From: M269 sp964625615
Lineage (GTDB): Bacteria; Pseudomonadota; Gammaproteobacteria; Enterobacterales; Alteromonadaceae
Length of the DNA stretch: 64,000 nucleotides
Assembly: GCA_964625615.1 (NCBI GenBank)
Contig: CAZVDU010000005.1
Location: 1-64,000, forward strand
Reading direction: 5' to 3'
In this document: in pieces, positions 36,383 to 46,359 of the stretch
Numbering within the stretch: position 1 is the stretch's first letter
How the letters are laid out: the number at the start of each line of letters is the position of its first letter
Notes under the pieces: generated by a model
Told to the model about the DNA's origin: nothing
The model's database searches: none
Seen by the model: only the letters and a program-made list of their open reading frames with translations
Position numbers and translations under genes: made by a program

Positions 36383-36447
36383 ATCTTGACAGTAAATCCT
36401 CAAAGACTGTTTTGATGTAATACCAATTGCATAAGAACAGATTCAGC

Positions 36448-37893
36448 TTACTTTCGCTTGTTGTGGCGGTCCATCAAACGACGTCGTTTTCTCTGTTGTG
36501 CCAAACTAAGCTCACTCTTATTCGCCTCAAATGGATTGGCACCTTCTCTGAATTCAATTTTTATTGGTGTCCCCATACTCTGTAAAGACTTACGATAGTA
36601 GTTCATCATATAGCGCTTGTAGGAGTCAGGCAGATCCTTCACTTGATTACCATGAATAACAATCACTGGAGGATTGTAGCCGCCAGCATGCGCATACTTC
36701 ATCTTAACGCGTCTACCACGCACCATTGGAGGCTGGTGATCTTGCTGAGCCAATTCCATAATACGTGTTAGCATGGACGTATTAATACGTTTAGTTGCTG
36801 AAGCATAAGCTTCTTGAACGGACTCAAACAAATGCCCAACACCTGTACCATGTAACGCAGAGATAAAGTGTAGACGAGCAAAGTCAATAAACCCTAATCG
36901 CCGATCAAGCTCACGTTTAATTTCATCTTTAATGAAACTATCAAGTCCATCCCATTTATTAACAGCTAACACAAGCGAGCGACCAGAATTTAAGACAAAC
37001 CCCAGCAAACTAAGATCTTGATCAGTGATACCTTGAGTAGCATCGATGACGAGTAATACGACATTCGCTTCCTCAATGGCTTGTAACGTTTTTACAATAG
37101 AAAACTTTTCTACAGCTTCTGACACTTTACGCTTTTTACGGACACCTGCTGTATCAATTAGAATATATTCGCGCTCATCGCGCTCCATCGGAATATATAC
37201 ACTATCTCGCGTAGTGCCGGGCATATCAAATACAACAACGCGTTCTTCACCGAGTATCCTGTTAGTAAGCGTTGATTTACCCACATTGGGTTTACCAACA
37301 ATAGCGAGTTTAATCGGTGAGTTAACTAACTGTTCAAGCTGTTCTTCTGCATCTAACTCTTCTGACTCAACAACAGCTTGCACTTCCATATCAGGAAAAT
37401 CAGATTCAAGCGGCGCTAACGCATTGTTCAATAAGTTACTGATGCCTCTACCGTGAGCAGCTGCAATTTGTTGTATGTTCCCCAGCCCTAGCTGGAAAAA
37501 CTCTGCTGTTTCACTATCACCATCAATACCATCAACTTTGTTAGCGACTAAGAATAGCGTTTTCTCTTGCTTTCTTAAGTAATCAGCAATGGCTTGATCC
37601 GCAGCTGTTACACCATCACGGGCATCAACTAAGAAAAAGATAACATCAGCCTCATCGACCGCTAGTAAGGATTGCTCAGCCATGAGAACATCAATGCCTT
37701 CCTCATCGCCACTAATACCGCCAGTATCCACCACGATGAACTGACGATCCTCAAACTTTGCTTGCCCGTACTTTCTATCTCTCGTTAGACCAGGGAAATC
37801 AGCAACCAACGCATCTCTTGTGCGTGTCAAACGGTTAAATAATGTCGATTTTCCAACGTTTGGGCGCCCAACAAGAGCGACAACAGGTAACAT
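36448..37893 (-). CDS. der: Ribosome biogenesis GTPase Der (EngA)
   Basis: Essential double GTPase for 50S assembly, 481 aa. Two G domains each show the P-loop (GRPNVGKSTLFNRL near 9; GKPNVGKSTLTNRI near 206) and G3/G4 motifs (DTGG, NKVD; DTAG, NKWD). A C-terminal KH-like domain ends with a basic tail. An acidic linker (ESEELDAEEQLEQL) separates the G domains. Downstream of bamB on the same strand, as in E. coli. Confidence 0.98.
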   Translation of the reverse strand: MLPVVALVGRPNVGKSTLFNRLTRTRDALVADFPGLTRDRKYGQAKFEDRQFIVVDTGGISGDEEGIDVLMAEQSLLAVDEADVIFFLVDARDGVTAADQAIADYLRKQEKTLFLVANKVDGIDGDSETAEFFQLGLGNIQQIAAAHGRGISNLLNNALAPLESDFPDMEVQAVVESEELDAEEQLEQLVNSPIKLAIVGKPNVGKSTLTNRILGEERVVVFDMPGTTRDSVYIPMERDEREYILIDTAGVRKKRKVSEAVEKFSIVKTLQAIEEANVVLLVIDATQGITDQDLSLLGFVLNSGRSLVLAVNKWDGLDSFIKDEIKRELDRRLGFIDFARLHFISALHGTGVGHLFESVQEAYASATKRINTSMLTRIMELAQQDHQPPMVRGRRVKMKYAHAGGYNPPVIVIHGNQVKDLPDSYKRYMMNYYRKSLQSMGTPIKIEFREGANPFEANKSELSLAQQRKRRRLMDRHNKRK

Positions 37894-37922
37894 ATTTTTT
37901 TCCTTCGTTGTACTTAAAACGT

Positions 37923-37957
37923 AAAAGCGGCCACGGGTTACCCCATAGCCGCTTTTA
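37923..37957 (-). terminator. Hairpin between bamB and der
   Basis: AAAAGCGGC, 16-base loop, GCCGCTTTT; symmetric, so it could act on either strand. The T tract is short, so partial read-through into der is likely. Confidence 0.6.
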
Positions 37958-37972
37958 GAAAACTAACAAATA

Positions 37973-39232
37973 CTATGGCGTTAACAGAGCAACGACTTTT
38001 CCGTCACGCGTCTGAGTATAGACCGTATTTCCGTCGACTGTTGGTGTGACATAAATAGATTCATCTTCATCATTACCACCCACTTTAACACGCGCAACCA
38101 TTTCACCATCAGATTGATTCAACCAGTGCATGATACCGTATCGGTCGCCGAGAACAAGGTAATCGGATACAGGCTGAGCAGCCGTCACCTCACGGTTATT
38201 TAAGCCGCTCTGACTCCAAAGCTCGATACCATTTCGTCGATCTAGAGCAAAGACATTACTATTAGCATCTACCAAGAACAAACTATTACCTTCAATACTA
38301 ATTCGGCGAGAAGATTTATATTCGCGACTCCAAACAATACGCCCAGATCGCAACTCAACCGCCGCCAATGTTCCGTCGTAGGAAATCACATAACCAATTC
38401 CCCCCAGAACAAGAGGTTTACCGTCAATATCTATAATACGCTCTAACTCTGTAGCGCCTGTAGGTTTACCGATAGGTTGCTCCCACGCTATTTGCCCAGA
38501 ATCGGCTATAACAACTGCTAATCGCCCTGAAGCGGTACCCGTAATAATACCACCGGATGCAGCAACTGGTGCAGAAACACCTCTGAGAGATAATGGTGGA
38601 ACTTCAGATTCATACGTCCAACGTTGTTCACCTGTTTCAGCATCTAACGCAAACAGCGTACCTGCTCCTGTATTAAAAGCGACAATACCCTCATCTATAG
38701 CAGGCTCTGCTAGTACTTCACCTTTAACCGTCTTATGCCATATGGTTTCACCAGTCTTCGCATCTAGTGCGTAAACATCACCATTTTCGGTACCGAAGAA
38801 AACTTTCTCATAGGCAACACCTAATCCACCACCGATCTTAGCCGATATTCTTTTTTGCCAAAGCCGACTAATAAAGAAGAAAAAGCCTTTCTTTTCATAT
38901 TCAGAAAAATTACGTTGCCAGACACGTTTTCCGTCTTCAGGATTGAACGCTACAACTTTACCATGACGATCTGCTACATATAGCGTCTCATAGGCATACG
39001 CTGGCTTTAACTTAGAATAATAGTCCTTTATACCTTTACCAATATCTTTTGACCAAAGCTTCTCAGGTTGAAACTCTTCTGCTATTGGTTCAAGGCGCTT
39101 ACGTTCTAACTTTTCTTTGTTAACAAACCAAGTACCGGGATTTGTCCAAGTCGGTAAGCTAGAACAGCCACTTAAGCCTAATGATGCAATGAACAATAAC
39201 AATATTAGCCGAGTGCTCAAATTACTCTCCAT
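37973..39232 (-). CDS. bamB: Outer-membrane assembly lipoprotein BamB
   Basis: Beta-propeller component of the BAM complex, which folds outer-membrane proteins. 419 aa. Signal with lipobox LSGC (Cys 23). PQQ-like blades with repeated motifs (NGDVYALDAKTGETIWHK, AGTLFALDAETGEQRWTY, GRIVWSREYKSS). Its start overlaps yfgM by 11 bp. Order hisS-yfgM-bamB-der matches E. coli. Confidence 0.97.
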   Translation of the reverse strand: MESNLSTRLILLLFIASLGLSGCSSLPTWTNPGTWFVNKEKLERKRLEPIAEEFQPEKLWSKDIGKGIKDYYSKLKPAYAYETLYVADRHGKVVAFNPEDGKRVWQRNFSEYEKKGFFFFISRLWQKRISAKIGGGLGVAYEKVFFGTENGDVYALDAKTGETIWHKTVKGEVLAEPAIDEGIVAFNTGAGTLFALDAETGEQRWTYESEVPPLSLRGVSAPVAASGGIITGTASGRLAVVIADSGQIAWEQPIGKPTGATELERIIDIDGKPLVLGGIGYVISYDGTLAAVELRSGRIVWSREYKSSRRISIEGNSLFLVDANSNVFALDRRNGIELWSQSGLNNREVTAAQPVSDYLVLGDRYGIMHWLNQSDGEMVARVKVGGNDEDESIYVTPTVDGNTVYTQTRDGKVVALLTP

Positions 39233-39851
39233 CCACGCGTTCTGCAGCTAAATTATCGAGCTTCATCTGAACAAGCGTATTATTCTCTTTGTCTTCTATT
39301 GATGCACTGTAAGCTGCCCTAGCTTTATCAAAGTTACCTTGAGCTTGGTATACATCACCTTTGATTTCATTTACCTGTGCACTAAACGCAACCTGTTCAA
39401 CACTAGCTAATGTAGACAAAGCTTGATCGTAGTTTTCTTCCTGTTTGTATATTCTTGAAAGTCTGATATTCGCGACACTTTTGATAACATCATCTTTACT
39501 ATTCTCAGCCGCCCATTTCAGTTGCTTAGTTGCTTCAGCAAAATCTTCTCTGACTACAGCCTCTTTAGCCACTTGTAAAGCGGCTAGCACAGCATAACCA
39601 CTGCTACCACTTTCATTGACAAAATCCACAGCTGAATTAATACTGGCACTATCTTGTGCCAATTCCTCAACTACAGTTTCATAAGCAACAGAAGCTTGCT
39701 CTTTAGCTGCCAATTGTTCCGCGGAGTAATAACGCCATCCCGATAATCCACCAAGCCCTATAACAGCGCCTAAAATGATAGCTATGCCATTTTCTTTCCA
39801 AAACTTCTTGATCGCTTCGACCTGCTGCTCTTCAGTCTCTAAATCTTGCAT
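39222..39851 (-). CDS. yfgM: YfgM/TPR protein, SecYEG-associated chaperone
   Basis: 209 aa, with a cytoplasmic N terminus (EEQQVEAIKKFWKENG), one membrane helix (IAIILGAVIGLGGLSGW) and a periplasmic TPR region. In E. coli YfgM is bound to the translocon with PpiD and tethers periplasmic chaperones; that role is transferred by homology and gene order. Overlaps bamB. Confidence 0.92.
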   Translation of the reverse strand: MQDLETEEQQVEAIKKFWKENGIAIILGAVIGLGGLSGWRYYSAEQLAAKEQASVAYETVVEELAQDSASINSAVDFVNESGSSGYAVLAALQVAKEAVVREDFAEATKQLKWAAENSKDDVIKSVANIRLSRIYKQEENYDQALSTLASVEQVAFSAQVNEIKGDVYQAQGNFDKARAAYSASIEDKENNTLVQMKLDNLAAERVDGE

Positions 39852-39919
39852 TTTTTCCTCTTACTTCTTATTCATAATCGCGCTTGTGGTTCCACCATCA
39901 AGCACAAAAAGTTTCATGA

Positions 39920-41188
39920 TTAGTTCAATAAAACAGTCACTAATTGCTCAAGGCTCATAGACTGCTGTTCTTTTTGCTCTCGCATATATTTCACAGTAAC
40001 TTGTTCAGCTTCAGCTTCTTTATCGCCAATAATTAACGTAATCGCAGCGCCACTAGCGTCAGCTCTCTTCATTTGCTTCTTAAAATTTCCGCCACCACAA
40101 TGGCTCAATATTTTAAGGTTTGGTAATTCGTTTCTCAATGTTTCTGCCACTCTTACAGAAAAAGCTTCTGCGACATTCCCTAGAGCACTAACATATATAT
40201 CAGGCTTTGAAGATACATTTGTCATTAAATTAAGTTCTTGCAACATAAGAACTAAACGTTCAAGGCCCAGTGCAAACCCCACAGCGGGTGTTGTTTTGCC
40301 ACCAAGTTGCTGGACTAAACCATCATATCGACCACCTGCACAGACAGTACCTTGCGCTCCCAGAGAGTCAGTGACCCACTCAAATACGGTACGATTGTAA
40401 TAGTCTAAGCCACGCACTAAAGCAGGGTTAACTCGATATTGGATGCCGCAAGCGTCCAAACGTTCCCTTAGTTGAACAAAATGTGCTTCAGAATCGGCAT
40501 CTAAACAATCAATCAATTTAGGAGCGTCAGCCACAATAACCTGTACATCAGGGTTTTTACTGTCTAAAACTCTAAGTGGGTTGGTGTCCAGCCGCCTTAA
40601 ACTGTCTTCATCAAGTGCTTCTTTGTGTTCCCTGAGGTATTTGACTAACGTTTCTTTATAAGCCACCCGAGCTTCATTAGAACCTAAGGAGTTAAGCTCA
40701 AGCACAACATGTTCTGACATACCGAGCATTTTCCATAGACGGGCAGTCATCAGAATAAGCTCAATATCAATATCAGGGCCATCTAACCCATATGTTTCAA
40801 CACCGAATTGATGAAACTGACGATAACGCCCCTTTTGTGGGCGCTCGTGCCTGAACATCGGCCCCATATACCAAAGCCGTTGTTGCTGATTGTATAAAAG
40901 ACCATTCTGGATACCTGCTCTCACTGCACTGGCAGTGCCTTCTGGGCGAAGTGTTAGGCTGTCCCCATTACGATCATCGAAAGTGTACATCTCTTTTTCA
41001 ACAATATCAGTCACTTCACCAATGGATCGTTTGAATAAATTAGTGCTTTCAACAATAGGTGTTCTGATTTCTTGATAGCCATAACTAGACACAAGCTGAC
41101 GAATTGTATCCTCAACAAACTGCCACTGCGTTGATTGTTCAGGCAGGCAATCATTCATGCCCCTAATGGCCTGTATATTCTTACTCAC
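39920..41188 (-). CDS. hisS: Histidyl-tRNA synthetase HisS
   Basis: Class II synthetase charging tRNA-His, 422 aa. Motif 1 region near the N terminus (IRGMNDCLPEQSTQW), motif 2 (FRHERPQKGRYRQFHQFGVE), the histidine-binding LVRGLDYYNRTVFEW, and motif 3 (GFALGLERLVLML). The anticodon-binding domain is at about 325-420. Followed by yfgM after 68 bp. Confidence 0.98.
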   Translation of the reverse strand: MSKNIQAIRGMNDCLPEQSTQWQFVEDTIRQLVSSYGYQEIRTPIVESTNLFKRSIGEVTDIVEKEMYTFDDRNGDSLTLRPEGTASAVRAGIQNGLLYNQQQRLWYMGPMFRHERPQKGRYRQFHQFGVETYGLDGPDIDIELILMTARLWKMLGMSEHVVLELNSLGSNEARVAYKETLVKYLREHKEALDEDSLRRLDTNPLRVLDSKNPDVQVIVADAPKLIDCLDADSEAHFVQLRERLDACGIQYRVNPALVRGLDYYNRTVFEWVTDSLGAQGTVCAGGRYDGLVQQLGGKTTPAVGFALGLERLVLMLQELNLMTNVSSKPDIYVSALGNVAEAFSVRVAETLRNELPNLKILSHCGGGNFKKQMKRADASGAAITLIIGDKEAEAEQVTVKYMREQKEQQSMSLEQLVTVLLN

Positions 41189-41237
41189 AGAATGTCCTAT
41201 CGTTCTTTATATTCAATGTCTTCTGGTCGTTAATACG

Positions 41238-41263
41238 AAAAAGCCCCGCATTATAGGGGCTTT
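41238..41263 (-). terminator. Intrinsic terminator after ispG
   Basis: Minus strand AAAGCCCC, eight-base loop, GGGGCTTTTTC; about 80 bp past the ispG stop and 50 bp before hisS. Confidence 0.82.
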
Positions 41264-41342
41264 CTTGAAAAACGTAAAATAATACTATGACTCTATTATG
41301 ATACGCTTTAATTAACCTCAGCTGAGTCAAAAATAGTCTTCA

Positions 41343-42467
41343 CTAATCGACCTCTACTTGATTAACTGCGATACGGTTACTTTCATCCAGCAAAGTTGCT
41401 TTCGCTCTGATACGCTTTTCAAGCTGATCAACTAATTCATCATTTTTCAAACGCTCTTTTTGACGCTTACCATCCAAGTAAAAGCCACTCATATTGCGCG
41501 CGCCCGTTAAGCCAAGATCAGACACTTCTGCTTCTCCAGGGCCATTAACCACACAGCCGATAATTGACACATCCATAGGCGTCAAAATATCTTCTAACCT
41601 TTCCTCTAACGCATTGACTGTCCCGATAACATCAAACTCTTGCCTCGAACAGCTAGGACAGGCAATTAAATTAATACCTCTAGAACGTATGCGCAGCGAT
41701 TTAAGAATATCGAAACCGACTTTGATTTCTTCTTCAGGGTTAGCTGCTAACGAAATACGTACAGTATCGCCAATGCCCTCAGCTAGAAGCATACCTAAAC
41801 CTACAGAACTTTTTACAGCTCCAGCCCTAAAACCACCGGCCTCAGTAATCCCTAAATGTAATGGTTGTTCAATTTGTTTAGCAAGGAGTCGATATGCACC
41901 GACAGCGAGAAAGACATCAGACGCCTTAACGCTCACTTTAAATTGATCAAAGTTGAGCTTATCTAAAATATCAATATGGCGCATCGCGGATTCGAGGAGC
42001 GCTTCAGGTGTAGGTTCACCATACTTTTCTTGAATATCTCTTTCTAAAGATCCACCGTTAACACCAATACGGATAGGGATATTCTTATCTTTAGCGCAAT
42101 CAACAACCGAGCGAACACGTTCTTCGTTGCCTATATTACCTGGATTAATACGCAAACAATCGACACCATACTCGGCCACCTTAAGTGCGATTCTGTAATC
42201 AAAATGAATATCGGCAATCAGTGGTACATCTACTTGTTGCTTTATACGCTTAAAAGCTTCGGCAGCGTCCATGGTAGGAACGGATACTCTGACAAGTTCC
42301 CCACCAACAGCCTGAATTCGTTTAATCTGAGCTACCGTTGCTTCTACATCCGTTGTTTCAGTATTGGTCATAGACTGCACAGCAATGGGAGCCCCATCAC
42401 CTATGGGCACATTGCCAACGTAAATACGTGTAGATTGTCGGCGGTTAATAGGAGATTCTGAAAACAT
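41343..42467 (-). CDS. ispG: 4-hydroxy-3-methylbut-2-enyl diphosphate synthase IspG
   Basis: MEP-pathway iron-sulfur enzyme (GcpE). 374 aa. TIM barrel with GDGAPIAVQSMTNTETTDVE near residue 22 and DIHFDYRIALK. The 4Fe-4S ligands are in CPSCSRQEFD and GCVVNGPGEA. The stop of rodZ lies two bases before its start. Confidence 0.98.
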   Translation of the reverse strand: MFSESPINRRQSTRIYVGNVPIGDGAPIAVQSMTNTETTDVEATVAQIKRIQAVGGELVRVSVPTMDAAEAFKRIKQQVDVPLIADIHFDYRIALKVAEYGVDCLRINPGNIGNEERVRSVVDCAKDKNIPIRIGVNGGSLERDIQEKYGEPTPEALLESAMRHIDILDKLNFDQFKVSVKASDVFLAVGAYRLLAKQIEQPLHLGITEAGGFRAGAVKSSVGLGMLLAEGIGDTVRISLAANPEEEIKVGFDILKSLRIRSRGINLIACPSCSRQEFDVIGTVNALEERLEDILTPMDVSIIGCVVNGPGEAEVSDLGLTGARNMSGFYLDGKRQKERLKNDELVDQLEKRIRAKATLLDESNRIAVNQVEVD

Positions 42468-42469
42468 AA

Positions 42470-43498
42470 CTACTCCTGTAATGGCAGCTCAAACTTAGCC
42501 GTTTGCCCTGCTGGGAATTGACTCATATCAACAGCGTCACCTGCCATGCTGATTTGAACAGCTTGAGGAGCTCCAAGCGTTACTTCAAAAGGTGGAACGC
42601 CGGGAACAGTCATCACATAGCCCGATCTTTTCACACCTATAGCTATCGTTTCTCCTGTCGAATCAATCACGCTTACCCAACAGTCATCAGCAAACTCAAA
42701 AATAAGCTCTACCGATACAGCTGCAAAACTATCAAACGCCGTATCTTCCGTTGTGCTTTCAATGCTTTCTGTTAACGGTACATCGTTAACAGGTATTACA
42801 TCGCTCAACTCTACGCTGCTATCTGTAGAAGGTTGTCCATTGTCCAAGTTTTCTGCCGTTTCACCTAGAAGCTCTTCGGCATCGTCAACTAGCGATCCAA
42901 TATCATTCGCTGACCCCGTTAGGTCATTATTTTGATCAGCAGCAATGTCATCGACCTCGGTGTCACGTTCGTTACTCGGGACGGGCTGATCATTTTGGAC
43001 AGACTGCGAAGTCCCCAAACTCTCACTTTCTTGTTCAATAGGTGACTGTGAAGATCTATTTAACGATACTTGAGCGACAGGAGCTTCTTCCGTTTGTTGG
43101 AACCACCACAAAACCGATAGTGCAATCACTATTGCAATGATAAAATAAGTAACCATCATCAAGCGTGCATCACTCGTTTGCTTAGCCATACGCCTCGAAA
43201 AACTTTGAAGTTTGGCCGGCTCTTTAGCAACAGAGTTCATTCGCTCAAAGGCTTGGAGAACTTCAGTTTCACTTACATCTACAAATTTTGCATAAAGCTT
43301 TAAGTAGCCCTTAGTAAAAGTTGTCGACAAATTACTATCGTCTTCATCATTTTCGATAGCTTCAATGTTATGTGCCCTAAGGTTAATTTTGCTCGCTACC
43401 TGTTCAAGGCTCAACCCTTTAGTTTCTCTCGCGGCTTTAAGTAATTCGCCTGGTGTTGGAAGGCTAGGCTCTTGCACAACAGATTCTTGTTCACTCAT
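42470..43498 (-). CDS. rodZ: Cell-shape protein RodZ
   Basis: Links MreB to the elongation machinery. 342 aa from the ATG at 43498 (AAGG 12 bases before it; the longer frame reads back into pilW). Cytoplasmic Xre-type HTH at about 15-85 (RETKGLSLEQVASKINLR, IENDEDD), a membrane helix at about 113-133 (TYFIIAIVIALSVLWWF), an acidic Ser/Gln-rich linker, and a periplasmic DUF4115 domain (FEFADDCWVSVIDSTGETIA). Lies between pilW and ispG. Confidence 0.95.
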   Translation of the reverse strand: MSEQESVVQEPSLPTPGELLKAARETKGLSLEQVASKINLRAHNIEAIENDEDDSNLSTTFTKGYLKLYAKFVDVSETEVLQAFERMNSVAKEPAKLQSFSRRMAKQTSDARLMMVTYFIIAIVIALSVLWWFQQTEEAPVAQVSLNRSSQSPIEQESESLGTSQSVQNDQPVPSNERDTEVDDIAADQNNDLTGSANDIGSLVDDAEELLGETAENLDNGQPSTDSSVELSDVIPVNDVPLTESIESTTEDTAFDSFAAVSVELIFEFADDCWVSVIDSTGETIAIGVKRSGYVMTVPGVPPFEVTLGAPQAVQISMAGDAVDMSQFPAGQTAKFELPLQE

Positions 43499-43505
43499 TT
43501 TGTAC

Positions 43506-44597
43506 TTATTGTCCTTCAGTAACTTGGGCAAGTGGCGACACGCGTAATTTCTTGCCTGTATAAATGGATGATGCGCTCGCCAAGTTATTCCACTCAATCA
43601 AACGTTGCATTCTCACATTATATTTGATGGATATGCGATATAAATTCTCGCCTTCTTTAACCGTGTGGTAAGCCGGCTCATCGCTATCTTCTGACGAGGG
43701 TTTTGCCTCAATATCAGCAGGCTTAGGTTCACTTTCTACCACTCTGTTCGCTGGTATTTTGCGTACTATCTTTAATGATGGGTTTTCAACCAGAGTGTTT
43801 CGTTGTTCTTTGGCCTCAAAGTCTAATGCAAGAAAAGCTTTACTCAATTCATGAGAAGGAAACATCTGCAACATAATATTGCCATAACCTTTCGCGCCTT
43901 CAGTATTTTGCAAACCTTGCTCTACTTGAATCCATAACCAAAGGCTTTGCGGCGATACTTGACTCACTCGATCATAACGCTGCAAATAGCCTTTAGCCTG
44001 TGGCCATTGCTCAGTCTTTACCAGCAATTCCGTCATCAATCTCAAACTCTTAGCTCTTCTTGGTTGATGGTTAATGGCACTGCTCAAATAAACAACGGCG
44101 TCGTTGTACTTCTCTTGAGTTTGACTGCAAATAGCCAAGTTTTCATAGGTTTCGGCTACGTTGTTATAAGCCGTATTTTTAACTGCCGACAAAAAATACC
44201 GTTTTGCTTTGTCGTAATCGCCTTGTTGACACAAGAAGGCACCATAGCTGTTCGCTATGTCAGCATTATTTCTGTCTCTACTGATAGCTTCTTTGTAGGA
44301 ATCATCAGCTAAATCAACTTCCCCTACCACTTGATAATAATAAGCTAGACCATAATGAGCTTCAGCTAAATAAGGCGCAAACTGCAAGGCTTTGTCTAGA
44401 TTAAACTTCGCTTGGCTGTAGTTACCATTCTTTAGATAATTTAATCCCAGCGAAACACGAGTCTTTGCTGCTTTTTCCTCGTCAAATTCACCCGGACCCA
44501 CGCCGTCGACGTTGCTACTACCAGCGCAAGCTGTTAGCCAGATCATAATGATCAGTATAAGTAAGAGTCGCATTTGATTCATGGCATTCATCAGCAT
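43506..44597 (-). CDS. pilW: PilW (PilF)-type TPR lipoprotein with LysM
   Basis: Predicted outer-membrane lipoprotein for type IV pilus assembly, here 363 aa with lipobox LTAC. Several TPR motifs at about 47-240 (GLNYLKNGNYSQAKFNLDKA, GLAYYYQVVGEVDLADDSYK). The C-terminal LysM domain (about 315-358: GENLYRISIKYNVRMQRL) is an addition that the short PilW of Pseudomonas lacks. The rlmN-pilW-rodZ-ispG order is typical of gammaproteobacteria. Resembles the protein at 3955-4968. Confidence 0.9.
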   Translation of the reverse strand: MLMNAMNQMRLLLILIIMIWLTACAGSSNVDGVGPGEFDEEKAAKTRVSLGLNYLKNGNYSQAKFNLDKALQFAPYLAEAHYGLAYYYQVVGEVDLADDSYKEAISRDRNNADIANSYGAFLCQQGDYDKAKRYFLSAVKNTAYNNVAETYENLAICSQTQEKYNDAVVYLSSAINHQPRRAKSLRLMTELLVKTEQWPQAKGYLQRYDRVSQVSPQSLWLWIQVEQGLQNTEGAKGYGNIMLQMFPSHELSKAFLALDFEAKEQRNTLVENPSLKIVRKIPANRVVESEPKPADIEAKPSSEDSDEPAYHTVKEGENLYRISIKYNVRMQRLIEWNNLASASSIYTGKKLRVSPLAQVTEGQ

Positions 44598-44602
44598 TCG
44601 GG

Positions 44603-45766
44603 TTATTTAGCCATTTTTACCGAAATTTGCTCTCCCTTCACCTGTTTTTTTAACATACGCTTAGTTCTATCAACCACATCACCAACTAGTTGACCACAAG
44701 CAGCGTCGATATCATCTCCACGCGTCTTGCGAACAATAACGGTCAAGTCATAGCTCATGAGTATTTTTGCAAACCTGTCTATTTGTGAATTACTGGTGCA
44801 AGTATAAGGTGAGCCAGGGTATGGGTTAAAAGGAATTAGATTAATTTTACAAGGCGTACCTTGCATCACCTCTGCGAGTTGATGCGCTTGCTCGTGGCTA
44901 TCATTAATACCTTTGAGCATGACATATTCTACTGTTACACGCCCTTGATTAGCGTTTGATTTTGCCAAATAACGTCTAACACCTGCCAGAAACGCTTCGA
45001 TATTATACTTTTTGTTCACAGGTACAATAACATCACGCAAATCATCAGTTGGTGCATGAAGTGATATAGCCAATGCCACGTCAATTTGGTCTCCCAGCAT
45101 ATCTAGCGCAGGAACAACACCAGAGGTACTCAAGGTGACTCGACGTTTTGATAAGCCAAAACCATAATCGTCCATCATAATGTCCATTGCTGGGACAACA
45201 TTCTTAAGATTGAGTAAAGGCTCACCCATACCCATCATAACGACATTAGTTATTGGGCGCTTTGATGTATCACTGGAAAGGCCAAGCGTAGTAGCTACTC
45301 GCCAAACTTGGCCGATAATTTCAGAAACTGTTAAATTACGATTAAAACCCTGTTGTGCCGTTGAACAAAAAGTACACTCCAGTGCACAACCAACTTGCGA
45401 GGAGACGCATAAAGTCGCGCGATCGGCTTCAGGGATCCAGACAGTTTCAACTTCCTGTCCACCATCAAGACGAATAACAAATTTTATCGTGCCATCTGTT
45501 GCCTGCTGTTGAAAAGCAATTTCCGGAGCAGAGACAATACAGTTTGCTTTAAGTTTCTGACGTAAAACCTTGTTGAGATTGGTCATCTCATCTATGTCAT
45601 CTATACCGTGATGGTATAACCACTTCATAACCTGATCAGCTCTAAAAGGCTTTTCACCAATGGACGCAAAATAATCTCGTAGGCCTTTTCGATTAAAGTT
45701 AAGTAAGTTAACTTTTGGGGCACTTGATGATGCATCATTTTGCTGAATATCAACTTGATGAGTCAT
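44603..45766 (-). CDS. rlmN: 23S rRNA/tRNA methyltransferase RlmN
   Basis: Radical SAM enzyme that methylates A2503 of 23S rRNA and A37 of some tRNAs. About 387 aa from the ATG at 45766 (GAGG upstream; a GTG eight codons before it is less likely). Radical SAM cysteines in CALECTFCSTAQQGFNRNL; the second catalytic Cys in the C-terminal DDIDAACGQL. Confidence 0.97.
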   Translation of the reverse strand: MTHQVDIQQNDASSSAPKVNLLNFNRKGLRDYFASIGEKPFRADQVMKWLYHHGIDDIDEMTNLNKVLRQKLKANCIVSAPEIAFQQQATDGTIKFVIRLDGGQEVETVWIPEADRATLCVSSQVGCALECTFCSTAQQGFNRNLTVSEIIGQVWRVATTLGLSSDTSKRPITNVVMMGMGEPLLNLKNVVPAMDIMMDDYGFGLSKRRVTLSTSGVVPALDMLGDQIDVALAISLHAPTDDLRDVIVPVNKKYNIEAFLAGVRRYLAKSNANQGRVTVEYVMLKGINDSHEQAHQLAEVMQGTPCKINLIPFNPYPGSPYTCTSNSQIDRFAKILMSYDLTVIVRKTRGDDIDAACGQLVGDVVDRTKRMLKKQVKGEQISVKMAK

Positions 45767-45883
45767 GAATGGACAACCTCGTATGAACACGTCATTAACT
45801 AGCTTAAAAGCCAGTTATTTATTATATCTCGTTTTGGTATCGATCAGTAGGAAATACTGTTACTGCTTATTTACGCTATGCAC

Positions 45884-45908
45884 AAAAAAGGGAGCACAAG
45901 CTCCCTTT
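45884..45908 (-). terminator. Intrinsic terminator after ndk
   Basis: Minus strand AAAGGGAG, six-base loop, CTCCCTTTTTTG; 20 bp past the ndk stop. Confidence 0.88.
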
Positions 45909-45927
45909 GTGAATCATTAGATTGTGC

Positions 45928-46359
45928 TTATCGAGTACGAGGACAAAGCTCTTCGTCAGTAAAGAAATAAGCAATCTCACGAGATGCAGACTCTGGTGCA
46001 TCTGAACCATGACAAGCATTCTCGTCAATAGATGCTGCATAATCAGCTCTAAGTGTTCCAGCTAGCGCTTCTGCTGGGTTAGTAGCACCCATAATCTCTC
46101 TGTTCTTTAAGATCGCATTTTCGCCTTCAAGTACTTGAACCATAACTGGACCAGACGTCATGAAAGCAACAAGGGCACCGAAGAATGGACGTTCGCTATG
46201 CTCCGCATAAAAGCCTTCTGCTTGCTCTTTGCTGAGGTGTACCATTTTAGCTGCAACGATTCGCAAGCCGGCTGTTTCAAAACGATTGTATATTGCGCCG
46301 ATAACATTCTTTGCAACAGCATCAGGTTTTACGATAGAAAAAGTGCGTTCAAGAGCCAT
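45928..46359 (-). CDS. ndk: Nucleoside diphosphate kinase Ndk
   Basis: Balances NTP pools. 143 aa from the ATG at 46359 (E. coli length), starting MALERTFSIVKPDAVAKN. Active-site His in ENACHGSDAPESA. Five extra codons upstream are not supported. Confidence 0.98.
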   Translation of the reverse strand: MALERTFSIVKPDAVAKNVIGAIYNRFETAGLRIVAAKMVHLSKEQAEGFYAEHSERPFFGALVAFMTSGPVMVQVLEGENAILKNREIMGATNPAEALAGTLRADYAASIDENACHGSDAPESASREIAYFFTDEELCPRTR

